Below, piece after piece: positions 57,263 through 64,000 of a stretch of DNA of 64,000 nucleotides. The notes beneath the pieces are model-generated. The model was not told the DNA's origin. It did not search any database and saw nothing but the letters and a program-made list of their open reading frames with translations. The DNA comes from Geomonas subterranea (GTDB taxonomy: Bacteria; Desulfobacterota; Desulfuromonadia; Geobacterales; Geobacteraceae): positions 3,650,501 to 3,714,500 of the forward strand of contig NZ_CP077683.1 of assembly GCF_019063845.1 (NCBI RefSeq). Reading direction: 5' to 3'. Positions within the stretch are counted from its first letter, which is position 1. Every line of letters begins with the position of its first letter. The translations under genes were made by a program, and so were the position numbers.

Positions 57263-58304
57263 GCGCCCCAGCGCCAGGTTCTGGCTGCCGTTCTGGCTTC
57301 TCCTGGCCGTCGCCGGGGTGACGCTGTGGGCCGTTTCGGTCCACGACGCCGGGGAAGCGCGGGCGTGGCGCTCGCTGCTGGTCAACTTCCTGTTCTTCAC
57401 CTCCCTGGCCGGCGGGATGATGGTTTGGCCGCCGCTGGTGGCGACCTGCAACGCACGGTGGCACCTGAACGCCGAACGCCTCGCCAGCGCCGGCATCGCC
57501 TTCGCGCTCCCCTCGCTGGCCGCCCTCATCCTGCTCTGGGCGACCAACGGGGAATGGGGACCCTGGCGCGGCATCCACTACTCCCAGGGGAGCTGGCTGC
57601 GTCCGGGATTCCTGTTCGGGCGGGACCTGGCGGCGCTGGCCCTGTTCTGGGGCATGGGGGCCTACCACCTGCGGCGCCGGCGCGAAGGGGAAGGAGAACG
57701 CCTCGGAACCGTGCTGGTGCTCGTTTACTGCCTGGTGTTCTCCCTGCTCGGCTTCGACCTGGTCATGGCGCTCGACCCGTACTGGTACAGTAACCTCGCC
57801 GGCGGCTACTTCTTCATGTCCGGGCTCTACATCGCCATCACCTGCTGGGCGCTTCTCGCCGCGCAGCATCCGGCGGCGGAACCGGACCTGCTGCACGACC
57901 TGGGAAAGCTGATGGTGGCCTTCAGCCTGATGACCACGTACCTCATGTACGCGCACCTCTTGCCGTTTTGGTACGAGAACCTCCCCCGCGAGGTCCGCTT
58001 CGTGGTCCCTCGCCTGCACGGGCCACAGTGGGCACCGGTGAGCACCTTCCTGCTGGCCCTGGTCTATTTCGGGCCGCTGGTGCTGCTTCTGCCCATCCGC
58101 GCCAAGCGCAGCCGCCGGGCACTCGGCGCGATCTCCTTCCTCGTTCTCTGCGGGCTGTGGGTCGAGCGCTGGTGGCTGGTGGCGCCGACCTTCGAGCAGA
58201 CGCCCCGGCTCGGGCTCCCCGAGCTTTCCCTTGCCGCCGGCTTCGCCGGGGTGCTCGGGCTCGGCATGACCTGGATGCGCCGGGGTAAGGGGGGAAGGCC
58301 ATGA
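57249..58304 (+). CDS. actF: alternative complex III subunit ActF
   Basis: The 351-residue protein has about ten membrane helices and the ActF-type features VNFLFFTSLAGGMMVWPPLVATCNARWHLNAERLA and LLGFDLVMALDPYWYSNLAGGYFFMSGLYIAI. It also has LMTTYLMYAHLLPFWYENLPREVRFVVPRLHGPQW. It is the second NrfD-like membrane subunit that pairs with ActC to span the membrane. The start overlaps the upstream gene by 14 bases and the end overlaps the downstream cytochrome gene (ATGA), so the genes are translationally coupled. Confidence 0.88.
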   Translation: MSTSKRPSARFWLPFWLLLAVAGVTLWAVSVHDAGEARAWRSLLVNFLFFTSLAGGMMVWPPLVATCNARWHLNAERLASAGIAFALPSLAALILLWATNGEWGPWRGIHYSQGSWLRPGFLFGRDLAALALFWGMGAYHLRRRREGEGERLGTVLVLVYCLVFSLLGFDLVMALDPYWYSNLAGGYFFMSGLYIAITCWALLAAQHPAAEPDLLHDLGKLMVAFSLMTTYLMYAHLLPFWYENLPREVRFVVPRLHGPQWAPVSTFLLALVYFGPLVLLLPIRAKRSRRALGAISFLVLCGLWVERWWLVAPTFEQTPRLGLPELSLAAGFAGVLGLGMTWMRRGKGGRP

Positions 58305-58873
58305 CGCCGTCCACCGGGAAAGATCTGAAGACGGGGAATGGGGAGCAGCCGCAACGCGCCTGGAGGCCGCTTTGGGCCAACGTCGTTGCCGCCGGGGTGA
58401 TCCTATGCGCCGCGGCTGCCGCACTCATCTACCTGGACCGGCTCTACCCGGTGGGGCTCGGCCCGCGCCAGCCCATCCCGTTCAGCCACAGGGTGCACGC
58501 GGGCATAAAGCACATCAGCTGCTTCATGTGCCACGACAGCGTGACCCGCTCGTCGCGGGCCGGCATACCGCCGCTGCAGACCTGCCTGCTCTGCCACGCC
58601 CGCATCATCCGCACCTACCCGTACATCGCCCGGTTGCGGGAGCAGGCGGCGCGGAACCAGCCGGTGGTCTGGCAGCGGGTCAACTGGCTGCCGGAATTCG
58701 TCTACTTCGACCACTCCATGCATCTGCGGCGCGGCGTCGACTGCAGCCACTGCCACGGCGACGTCCGGCAGATGGACCGGGTGGCGGGGGCGGTGAAGTT
58801 CGAGATGGGCTTTTGCATCCAGTGCCACCGGGACAACCGGGTCACCCACGATTGCTTCGTCTGCCACAGGTAA
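58301..58873 (+). CDS. actA: pentahaem cytochrome c, ActA-like
   Basis: The 190-residue protein has an N-terminal membrane helix (VVAAGVILCAAAAALIYL) and five CxxCH haem motifs starting at C74 (CFMCH), C95 (CLLCH), C148 (CSHCH), C172 (CIQCH) and C185 (CFVCH). The layout matches ActA, the anchored pentahaem subunit that receives electrons in alternative complex III, though order in the operon differs from the usual ActA-first arrangement. Extra His residues (HRVH, HSMH) can act as distal ligands. It overlaps actF by four bases. The C-terminus ends directly at the last haem motif. Confidence 0.9.
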   Translation: MTPSTGKDLKTGNGEQPQRAWRPLWANVVAAGVILCAAAAALIYLDRLYPVGLGPRQPIPFSHRVHAGIKHISCFMCHDSVTRSSRAGIPPLQTCLLCHARIIRTYPYIARLREQAARNQPVVWQRVNWLPEFVYFDHSMHLRRGVDCSHCHGDVRQMDRVAGAVKFEMGFCIQCHRDNRVTHDCFVCHR

Positions 58874-58884
58874 ACCGGCGCCCT

Positions 58885-58971
58885 CCCGACCTCCCCCCGG
58901 AGGGGGAGGTCGGGAGGGGGGATGGAAGCGCATGCTTCCCCCTCCCCAACCCTCCCCCTCCGGGGGAGGGA
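58885..58971. repeat. two GC-rich intergenic palindromes
   Basis: CTCCCCCCGGAGGGGGAGG with a GGGAGGGGGGA tail (58885-58922) and CCCTCCCCCTCCGGGGGAGG with a CCCCCTCCCC lead (58936-58971). They lie between the act and cco parts of the operon. The rest of the 200-base gap shows no gene. Confidence 0.7.
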
Positions 58972-59073
58972 GCACGGGAGAAGAGGGGACAGGGACTGCG
59001 GCGGTAAGCTGAGGCGGAAAGGGTACAGGCACCTGCGGAGCCAGTCCCCTTTACAGGATCTGAGGATACTTCG

Positions 59074-60459
59074 ATGACCAACTTTTTCCACAAACCCCAG
59101 AGCGCAGCACTTGCCTTCATGGTCGCGGGCGCGGTCTGGTTCGTGGTGGGCGCCGTCTACGGCATGTTCTCGGCCATCCACCTGGTGGCGCCCGAGTTCC
59201 TCCCCCACGTGGCGCCCCTGGTGTTCGGGCGGGAGCGCCCGGTGCATGTGAACACCATGCTCTACGGCTTCACCGGCACCATGCTGGTCGGGGTCGGGCT
59301 CTACTACCTCCCGGCCCTGCTCAAAACCAGGCTCTGGTCGGAGCCCCTGGCCTGGATCGCCTTCGCCTTCTGGAACCTGACCGTCCTGAGCGGTCCGCTC
59401 GGCTTCGCCTTCGGCCTCACCCAGGGTCGCGAATACAACGAGTACGTCTGGCTCGCGGACGTCTCGCTGGTGCTCGCGGTCGCCTGCCTCATCGTCAACA
59501 CGGCACTCACCATCGTGAACCGGCGGGAACAGCAACTCTACGTCTCCATCTGGTACTTCATGGCCACTTTCCTCTGGACCGCCAGCAACTATCCCCTGGG
59601 GAACGTGATGTGGCATCCCGCCACCGGGGCGATGCCGGGGCTCATCGATTCGCTCTTCCTCTGGTTCTGGGGGCACAACCTGCCGGGGCTCCTGATCACG
59701 CCGCTCGCCACCGGGGCCGCCTATTTCGTGATCCCGCGGGTGACCCGCACGCCGCTCAACTCGCACACCCTGTCGCTTCTGGGGTTCTGGCTCCTGATCG
59801 CGCTCTACAGCCACATCGGCGGCCACCACGTGCTGCAGTCCCCCATCCCCAACTGGCTGAAGACGGTGTCGGTGGTCGACTCGGTCTCCATGGTCCTGCC
59901 GGTCTCCATCGTGGTGATCAACCTCTGGCTCACCGCGCGCGGCTTCGGGGGGAGGGTCTGGAGCGATCCGCCGGCGCGGCTGGTGATGGGGGGAATCGTC
60001 TGGTACATCATCACCTGCATCCAGGGGCCGCTGCAGTCGCTCCCCTTCCTGCAGCGGGTCACCCATTTCAACAACTGGACCGTGGGGCACGCCCACATCG
60101 CCATGCTCGGTTTCGGCGGCTACATAGCGCTGGGGGCCATGTGGCACGTGCTCCCCCTGGTGAGCGGGCGCCCGGTTTATTCCAACAAGCTGATCAACCT
60201 TCAGTTCGGCCTGATCACCTTCGGGCTGACCGGGTTCTTCGTGGTTTTGACCATGGCCGGGCTGGTGCAGGGAACCGCCTGGCACAACGGCGAGACGGTG
60301 CTGCGGGTGCTGCCGCAGCTTGCCCCCTTCATGGTGATGCGGGCCGCACTGGGAGTCTTCATCCTGACAGCGGCGCTGGTCGGTCTGGCCAACCTGTACC
60401 TGACCCTGCGCCCGGCACGGGAAGAAGAGCCCTTGCTGCGCGGGGAGGAGGCCGCATGA
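59074..60459 (+). CDS. ccoN: cbb3-type cytochrome c oxidase subunit I
   Basis: The 461-residue protein has about twelve membrane helices and the haem/CuB ligands of the haem-copper oxidases: H58 (HVNTMLYG), H201 (WGHNLPG), H247-H251-H252 (SHIGGHH) and H339-H341 (VGHAHIAMLGF). The features place it in the cbb3 (C-type) family of high-affinity oxidases that reduce oxygen to water. The expected histidines for a low-spin haem and for the high-spin haem and copper are all present. GAGGA lies eight bases before the ATG. It overlaps the next gene by four bases. Confidence 0.93.
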   Translation: MTNFFHKPQSAALAFMVAGAVWFVVGAVYGMFSAIHLVAPEFLPHVAPLVFGRERPVHVNTMLYGFTGTMLVGVGLYYLPALLKTRLWSEPLAWIAFAFWNLTVLSGPLGFAFGLTQGREYNEYVWLADVSLVLAVACLIVNTALTIVNRREQQLYVSIWYFMATFLWTASNYPLGNVMWHPATGAMPGLIDSLFLWFWGHNLPGLLITPLATGAAYFVIPRVTRTPLNSHTLSLLGFWLLIALYSHIGGHHVLQSPIPNWLKTVSVVDSVSMVLPVSIVVINLWLTARGFGGRVWSDPPARLVMGGIVWYIITCIQGPLQSLPFLQRVTHFNNWTVGHAHIAMLGFGGYIALGAMWHVLPLVSGRPVYSNKLINLQFGLITFGLTGFFVVLTMAGLVQGTAWHNGETVLRVLPQLAPFMVMRAALGVFILTAALVGLANLYLTLRPAREEEPLLRGEEAA

Positions 60460-61445
60460 AGATGACACCCGCCTTTCTCATCGTCGGCGCGCTCCTGGTC
60501 TTCTGGGCCTCCACCTTCATCATCGTCGGGCTTCCCTCCATGACCATGAAGGACAACCCGTCCGACATCTGGAGACCGCTTTCCCCCCTGGAGCGCGAGG
60601 GGCACCGGCTCTACGTGAAAAACGGCTGCAGCTACTGCCATTCGCTCTTCATCCGGGTCAGCGACTGGGACATCGGGGCGGAGCGGATCGCCAAGGCGGG
60701 TGACTACGCCGGGATCGAGCCGGCCATCCTGGGGAGCGAGCGTACCGGGCCGGATTTGTCCCAGGAGGGGGGAGAGCACAGCGACGACTGGAACATCGCC
60801 CACTTCAAGAACCCGCGCTACACCACGCCGGTCTCGCTGATGCCCTCGTGGGATTTCCTGACCAACCACGAGATTGCGGCACTGGCGGCATACGTGCAGG
60901 CGCTCGGGGGGAAGGATGCGGATGTGCGCCAAAAGCGCCAGCGCGAGTGGAAGCGCCAGGCGCAGGCCGCCTACGCGGGGGGGGTGGACCGGAACATCGA
61001 GTGGCTGCACGCCCAGGTTCCCGAGGTCTGGCGCCGGATGCCCAACCCCTACCCGGCAACCGAGGCGGCGCTGCAGCGCGGCAAGAGGATCTACCAGCAG
61101 CTCTGCATCAATTGCCACAGCCCGATCGGCGACGGCAACGGCCCGGCGCAGCCGTTTTTGGGGCCGCCGCCGCTGAACTTCACCATCCTCAGGCGGCACC
61201 TGGTGGAGAACAGGTACATCGGCGGGATCTTCTATTACCAGATCATGAACGGCATCACCGGCACCGCCATGCCGTACTTCAAGAAGCACCTGGAGAGCGA
61301 GAAGATCTGGGACCTGGCCAACTACCTGGCGGTGTCGTTCCTGGGATACACCGACGCAAACACGGAGCCGCGCGGCATCGACGCCTCCTACGAGGGGGAG
61401 TGGCAGAACCGGTACCAGGCGCCGGCCGTGAACGAGTCGCCGTAG
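60456..61445 (+). CDS. ccoO: CcoO-type cytochrome c fused to a second cytochrome c domain
   Basis: The 329-residue protein starts with a membrane anchor (MKMTPAFLIVGALLVFWASTFIIVG) and a CcoO part with C58 (CSYCH) in EREGHRLYVKNGCSYCHSLFIR, then SERTGPDL and HFKNPR typical of CcoO. A second haem domain begins near residue 205 with C217 (CINCH), PPPLNFT and TAMPYFKKHL, resembling CcoP or another class I cytochrome. So the protein replaces CcoO plus one CcoP-like domain in one chain. The ATG at 60456 overlaps the ccoN stop (ATGA). Confidence 0.9.
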   Translation: MKMTPAFLIVGALLVFWASTFIIVGLPSMTMKDNPSDIWRPLSPLEREGHRLYVKNGCSYCHSLFIRVSDWDIGAERIAKAGDYAGIEPAILGSERTGPDLSQEGGEHSDDWNIAHFKNPRYTTPVSLMPSWDFLTNHEIAALAAYVQALGGKDADVRQKRQREWKRQAQAAYAGGVDRNIEWLHAQVPEVWRRMPNPYPATEAALQRGKRIYQQLCINCHSPIGDGNGPAQPFLGPPPLNFTILRRHLVENRYIGGIFYYQIMNGITGTAMPYFKKHLESEKIWDLANYLAVSFLGYTDANTEPRGIDASYEGEWQNRYQAPAVNESP

Positions 61446-61480
61446 CTCCCCGTCGGGGGGTGTGGGCAATTGTGGTGTGT

Positions 61481-61540
61481 CCCCACCAAGGGCGGACCGT
61501 TTTGCCGATGACGGATGCTTTCCGCTCCGTGGGGCCCACG
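61481..61540. repeat. composite short sequence found twice elsewhere in the window
   Basis: Bases 61481-61504 match 31861-31884, inside the CHRD gene, at 23 of 24 positions. Bases 61504-61540 match the reverse complement of 27153-27189, inside the SRPBCC gene, at 36 of 37. It lies in the 194-base gap between ccoO and ccoS. A GC-rich palindrome follows at 61591-61625. Confidence 0.8.
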
Positions 61541-61590
61541 CCCTCAAAAGTGAAGACAGCTCATAGCTCAGGGAGCAGCATTCTCTGTAC

Positions 61591-61625
61591 GTCTCCCCCT
61601 CCCTTGACGGGAGGGCGAGGGGTGG
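61591..61625. repeat. GC-rich intergenic palindrome
   Basis: TCTCCCCCTCCCTTGACGGG and AGGGCGAGGGGTGG form a C-arm/G-arm pair directly before the ccoS ribosome-binding site. Confidence 0.55.
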
Positions 61626-61639
61626 CTGGAGAGATATCT

Positions 61640-61939
61640 ATGAACAGCCCGTTGGACACACCCGCTTTTTTGTTCATCTGGATCTGTTTCCCGCTCTTCA
61701 TGTGCGGGACGCTGATCGTCTTCTTCCTCTGGGGGGTACGGTCGGGACAGTTCGCGGACCAGGAGCGCGCGCGCTACCTGGCGTTGGACAGCGGGATTCC
61801 GGAGGAGGCCGCAGAGGAGCCGGGGAGGGGGGCGAATGATTATTCGCCCCTACAACGGCCGGATGCCAGGATCGGGGAGAGTTGTCCGAACGGGAGGGGA
61901 AGCCGCGTGGAGAAAGGAGTTAGGGGGAAGCCATGCTGA
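61640..61939 (+). CDS. ccoS: cbb3 oxidase assembly protein CcoS with a repeat-derived C-terminus
   Basis: The 99-residue protein begins with a membrane helix (FLFIWICFPLFMCGTLIVFFLWGV) followed by RSGQFADQERAR, the CcoS signature, and then an acidic tail. CcoS is needed to assemble haem and copper in cbb3 oxidases. From about residue 63 the chain (GANDYSPLQ onward) is encoded by a copy of the end of the MITE-like repeat (61826-61854) and following bases, so the last 37 residues are probably acquired. The stop overlaps the next start by seven bases. GGAGAG lies six bases before the ATG. Confidence 0.8.
   Translation: MNSPLDTPAFLFIWICFPLFMCGTLIVFFLWGVRSGQFADQERARYLALDSGIPEEAAEEPGRGANDYSPLQRPDARIGESCPNGRGSRVEKGVRGKPC
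61826..61854. repeat. end copy of the MITE-like repeat inside ccoS
   Basis: GGGGGGCGAATGATTATTCG and the following CCCCTACA repeat the right end of the element at 7851-7961. It is read in frame as GANDYSPLQ. Confidence 0.82.
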
Positions 61940-62214
61940 TGCTCTACCTGTACGTGCTGCAGAACCAGTGGCTGGTCATCGCGCTCTTGTCGGGGGGGGC
62001 ACTGGTCCTGGTCACGGCGCTCACCTACCAGGCGCTCTGGCAGCCGCGCGGTGTCGAGAAGCGGAGCGAGGCGATCAAGGTGCGCGGAGCGGCCAGCTTC
62101 TTCCGCTGGCTGCGCAGCTTCATGCCGTGGGTGATCATCCTCCTCTTTGCGGCATGCATCGCGTTCACCCTCTTCGATGTCACGCAAAACCACGCCATCC
62201 CCCCCAACTGGTGA
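61933..62214 (+). CDS. small membrane protein of the respiratory operon
   Basis: The 93-residue protein has two membrane segments (residues about 11-35 and 64-85) with a basic loop between (WQPRGVEKRSEAIKVRGAASFFRWLR). It starts with AGGGGG upstream and overlaps ccoS. It is not a known cbb3 subunit by sequence, but its place after ccoS suggests an accessory or small oxidase subunit. It ends seven bases before the next start. No haem motif is present. Confidence 0.65.
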   Translation: MLMLYLYVLQNQWLVIALLSGGALVLVTALTYQALWQPRGVEKRSEAIKVRGAASFFRWLRSFMPWVIILLFAACIAFTLFDVTQNHAIPPNW

Positions 62215-62221
62215 GGCGACC

Positions 62222-62512
62222 ATGGAACAAAAGCCCGATTACGACGAGCACCAGGAACTTCGCTCCCCATGGGAGTGGGTCATCCTGATCGCCTTCAGCG
62301 GCTCCATCATGGGATTCGGATGGCTGGTGTACCTGCTGGTCCAGGACGCGCCACGGCGCTGGGACTTCGGACAGCTCCCGGACGCTCCCGCGGAGTCGAT
62401 CTATTCGAGCGAACAGCCGCAGCGTAAAGCGCAACGGCAGATCCGGGCGCTGCCGGAGGCGGTGCCGCTGCCGCCGCGGGGGGAAAGGGGGAAAGGGGGG
62501 GGAGACCGATGA
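62222..62512 (+). CDS. single-helix membrane protein of the respiratory operon
   Basis: The 96-residue protein has one membrane helix (WVILIAFSGSIMGFGWLVYLLV, residues about 19-40) and a polar, proline/arginine-rich tail. The TGAGG before the ATG at 62222 doubles as the ribosome-binding site and the previous stop. The stop overlaps the next start (ATGA). It may correspond to a CcoQ/CcoP-like anchor; this is not shown by the sequence. Confidence 0.65.
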   Translation: MEQKPDYDEHQELRSPWEWVILIAFSGSIMGFGWLVYLLVQDAPRRWDFGQLPDAPAESIYSSEQPQRKAQRQIRALPEAVPLPPRGERGKGGGDR

Positions 62513-63009
62513 GGAAGCTGACGCTTTTCTTCGTGGTGGCGCCCCCACTGTTAGGGGCGGTGATCTTCGGGTACATACTGTTCCGCGCCCCCCGGATGAC
62601 CGTGCAACACCACGTGCGGGAGTTCCAGATGGTGCTGCCGGCGCCGCCGGCGGGGACCGCCAGCGTGACGCCGTCGCCGAACCGCGCTCCGGTACCGGCC
62701 GGCGCGGCCGGGCTCGTCAACCCTGTGCCGGCAAGCCCGGCGGCCCTGGCGCGGGGGGCCGTCTACTACGGCTATTACTGCGCCTTCTGCCACGGCGATT
62801 CCGGAGCCGGCGACGGCCCTGTCGGTAACAGCTACGTCCCCAGGCCCGCCGATTTGCGTCTCCCCCGGATCGCCTCCTATCGCGACGGCGAACTCCTGCG
62901 CGCCATGCTCACCGGCGCCGGCCATGAGCCGGTGCTGGAACGGGTGGTCCCCCCCGCGCACCGCTGGCCGCTGGTGATCTACCTCCGCTCCCTCACATCG
63001 CGCGGGTGA
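62509..63009 (+). CDS. actE: monohaem cytochrome c, ActE-like
   Basis: The 166-residue protein has an N-terminal membrane or signal segment (LTLFFVVAPPLLGAVIFGYILF), a Pro/Ala linker, and one class I haem domain with C91 (CAFCH) in ARGAVYYGYYCAFCHGDSGAGDGPVGNSYVPRPADL. The linker-plus-haem form resembles ActE, the mobile haem of alternative complex III. It may pass electrons to the oxidase. It overlaps the preceding gene by four bases and is the last clear gene of the operon. A candidate axial Met is not obvious in the C-terminus; the final ligand is uncertain. Confidence 0.78.
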   Translation: MRKLTLFFVVAPPLLGAVIFGYILFRAPRMTVQHHVREFQMVLPAPPAGTASVTPSPNRAPVPAGAAGLVNPVPASPAALARGAVYYGYYCAFCHGDSGAGDGPVGNSYVPRPADLRLPRIASYRDGELLRAMLTGAGHEPVLERVVPPAHRWPLVIYLRSLTSRG

Positions 63010-63051
63010 AGCCGCGAGGAGTTGGAGCCGCAACCGTTTGACATGCGGCGC

Positions 63052-63091
63052 CTTCCCCCAGCCCTCACCCCTCCCGCAAGGGAAAGGGAGC
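63052..63091. repeat. GC-rich intergenic palindrome
   Basis: CCTTCCCCCAGCCCTCACCC and CTCCCGCAAGGGAAAGGGAG form a weak C-arm/G-arm pair in the gap between the convergent respiratory operon and the kinase gene. Confidence 0.5.
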
Positions 63092-63129
63092 AACGGCAGC
63101 CCTTCCACCATCCCCCGATCAACGTCTTG

Positions 63130-64000
63130 TCACAAGGATGCTTCATCGTCCCGCGCCGCTAACACCGACGCCAGCAACCGCGACAGTTCGTCCAGCTGGA
63201 AGGGCTTCTTCAGGAAGGGGGGGGCACCATTTCCGTTATGCCGCTCCAGGATGGAGTCGGTGAAGCCCGACATGTAGATGCACTTGAGCGCCGGGCGCGT
63301 CCGCCAGATCCGCGCCATCATCTCCTCCCCGCGCAGTCCCGGCATCAGCACGTCGGTTAGCACCAGGTCTATCGGCACCTCGGGGTTGGCGGCCACGAGG
63401 ACGGCCTCCCTCGGGTCGGAGATGGCGAGACACCGGTACCCCTGGGACTCAAGCATGGATGCGGCAAGGTCGCGCACCATGTCCTCGTCCTCCACCAGCA
63501 TCACCGTCCCCTTTCCCTTGCGGGGGGGGGACGTCTGCTCCCGCTGTTGCTGCGCCCCCTGTTCGGCCTCGCACCGCGGGAAGTAGATGCTGAACGCGCT
63601 TCCCCGCCCCGCAGCCGTCTCCACCTCGATGAACCCGCCGTTTTGCCTGACTATGCCGTACACGGTGGATAGCCCCAGGCCGGTGCCGCCCCCCTTCGCC
63701 TTGGTGGTGTAGAACGGCTCGAAGATGTGGGCGCAGGTCCCGGCGTCCATCCCTTGGCCCGTGTCACGGCAGACGATCCTGACGTACCCTCCCGGCGGCG
63801 TTTCCGGATGCCGGGACGGGGACTCGTCCAGCTGCACGTTGGAGGTCGCGAAGGTGATGGTCCCCCCTTCGGGCATGGCGTCCCGGGCGTTCACGGCGAG
63901 GTTCATGACGATCTGGTCCAACTGCACCGGGTCGATGCTGATATCCCAAAGCGGCGCCCCCGGCTCCAGCACGATGGAGATGTGTTCGCCGATCAGGCGC
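63130..64000 (-). CDS. hybrid sensor histidine kinase with C-terminal receiver, 5' part outside the window
   Basis: The visible part (about 290 residues) has the HATPase domain (DQIVMNLAVNARDAMPEGG N-box, RDTGQGM, FEPFYTTKAKGGGTGLGLSTVYGI with G1/G2) followed by a receiver (VEDEDMVRD, phospho-acceptor D in LVLTDVLMPGL, ending KPFQLDELSRLL). The reading frame stays open past the right edge at 64000 (LIGEHISIVLEPGAPL), so the sensor, PAS and dimerisation parts are missing. It would belong to the class of PAS-type kinases that phosphorylate a fused receiver. The GTG at 63972 is an internal codon, not the start. It converges on the respiratory operon. Confidence 0.9.
   Translation of the reverse strand, partial: RLIGEHISIVLEPGAPLWDISIDPVQLDQIVMNLAVNARDAMPEGGTITFATSNVQLDESPSRHPETPPGGYVRIVCRDTGQGMDAGTCAHIFEPFYTTKAKGGGTGLGLSTVYGIVRQNGGFIEVETAAGRGSAFSIYFPRCEAEQGAQQQREQTSPPRKGKGTVMLVEDEDMVRDLAASMLESQGYRCLAISDPREAVLVAANPEVPIDLVLTDVLMPGLRGEEMMARIWRTRPALKCIYMSGFTDSILERHNGNGAPPFLKKPFQLDELSRLLASVLAARDDEASL

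Noticed and set aside
59610-60455. Upstream extension of the CcoO-type gene to 59610
   Set aside because: It runs through ccoN in another frame; the ATG at 60456 overlaps the ccoN stop and begins the membrane anchor expected for CcoO.

Overview
The window is about 64 kb of GC-rich chromosomal DNA. Its gene content fits a Geobacter-type bacterium (Geobacteraceae or Geomonadaceae): NADH dehydrogenase, a TIGR03960-type radical SAM protein beside RNase G, tandem TIGR04073 proteins, haem-rich cytochromes, an alternative complex III, and many GC-rich intergenic palindromes. The genus assignment is inference from gene content. No rRNA, tRNA, CRISPR array, prophage or complete insertion sequence was seen.

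Layout. (1) 1-10.5 kb: nuoN, an HD-GYP phosphodiesterase, then a minus-strand housekeeping string: the radical SAM/DUF2344 protein, rng, purT, a Rieske ferredoxin, rplU, rpmA and obgE. Two copies of a MITE-like element sit in its gaps. (2) 10.5-22 kb: a tiny exported Ala/Lys-rich protein behind a sigma-54-like promoter, two TIGR04073 proteins, a 2-Cys peroxiredoxin, a His-Gly-repeat ferredoxin, a YgbA-like protein, pcnB, uvrB, two orphan response regulators, tatA, and an orphan GspE/PilB-type ATPase with an HDOD partner. (3) 22.4-52.2 kb: a dense stress-protection island. It holds hemerythrin, small stress proteins, a DUF748 protein, Ku, an SRPBCC protein, a zinc alcohol dehydrogenase, an SDR, a YihY protein, a six-gene trehalose/alpha-glucan operon (treZ, GH57, treY, glgE, treS-maltokinase, CHRD protein), a DUF2383 protein, small Cys-rich proteins, LigD, a DUF1328 protein, PPK2 and a PoxB-like thiamine-diphosphate enzyme. 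(4) 52.4-63 kb: one plus-strand respiratory operon for an alternative complex III (ActB, an ActC-ActD fusion, ActF, a pentahaem ActA-like cytochrome, a monohaem ActE-like cytochrome) with a cbb3-type oxidase (CcoN, a CcoO-cytochrome c fusion, CcoS) inserted between the act genes. (5) A sensor kinase/receiver gene runs off the right edge.

How it works together. Region 3 combines compatible-solute metabolism (trehalose from alpha-glucan by TreYZ, interconversion with maltose by TreS, return to glucan through maltokinase and GlgE), repair of dry or stationary-phase DNA breaks (Ku/LigD) and general stress proteins. From memory this mix resembles the Pseudomonas aeruginosa PA2134-PA2192 stress region. 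Region 4 should oxidise menaquinol and pass electrons through c-type haems to a high-affinity oxygen reductase, which suits an anaerobe that meets oxygen.

Starts were chosen by ribosome-binding-site position and family N-termini. Two genes shorter than 60 codons (45804-45971 and 49076-49252) were found by reading the sequence directly. All functional calls rest on recognising protein motifs; no database search was possible.
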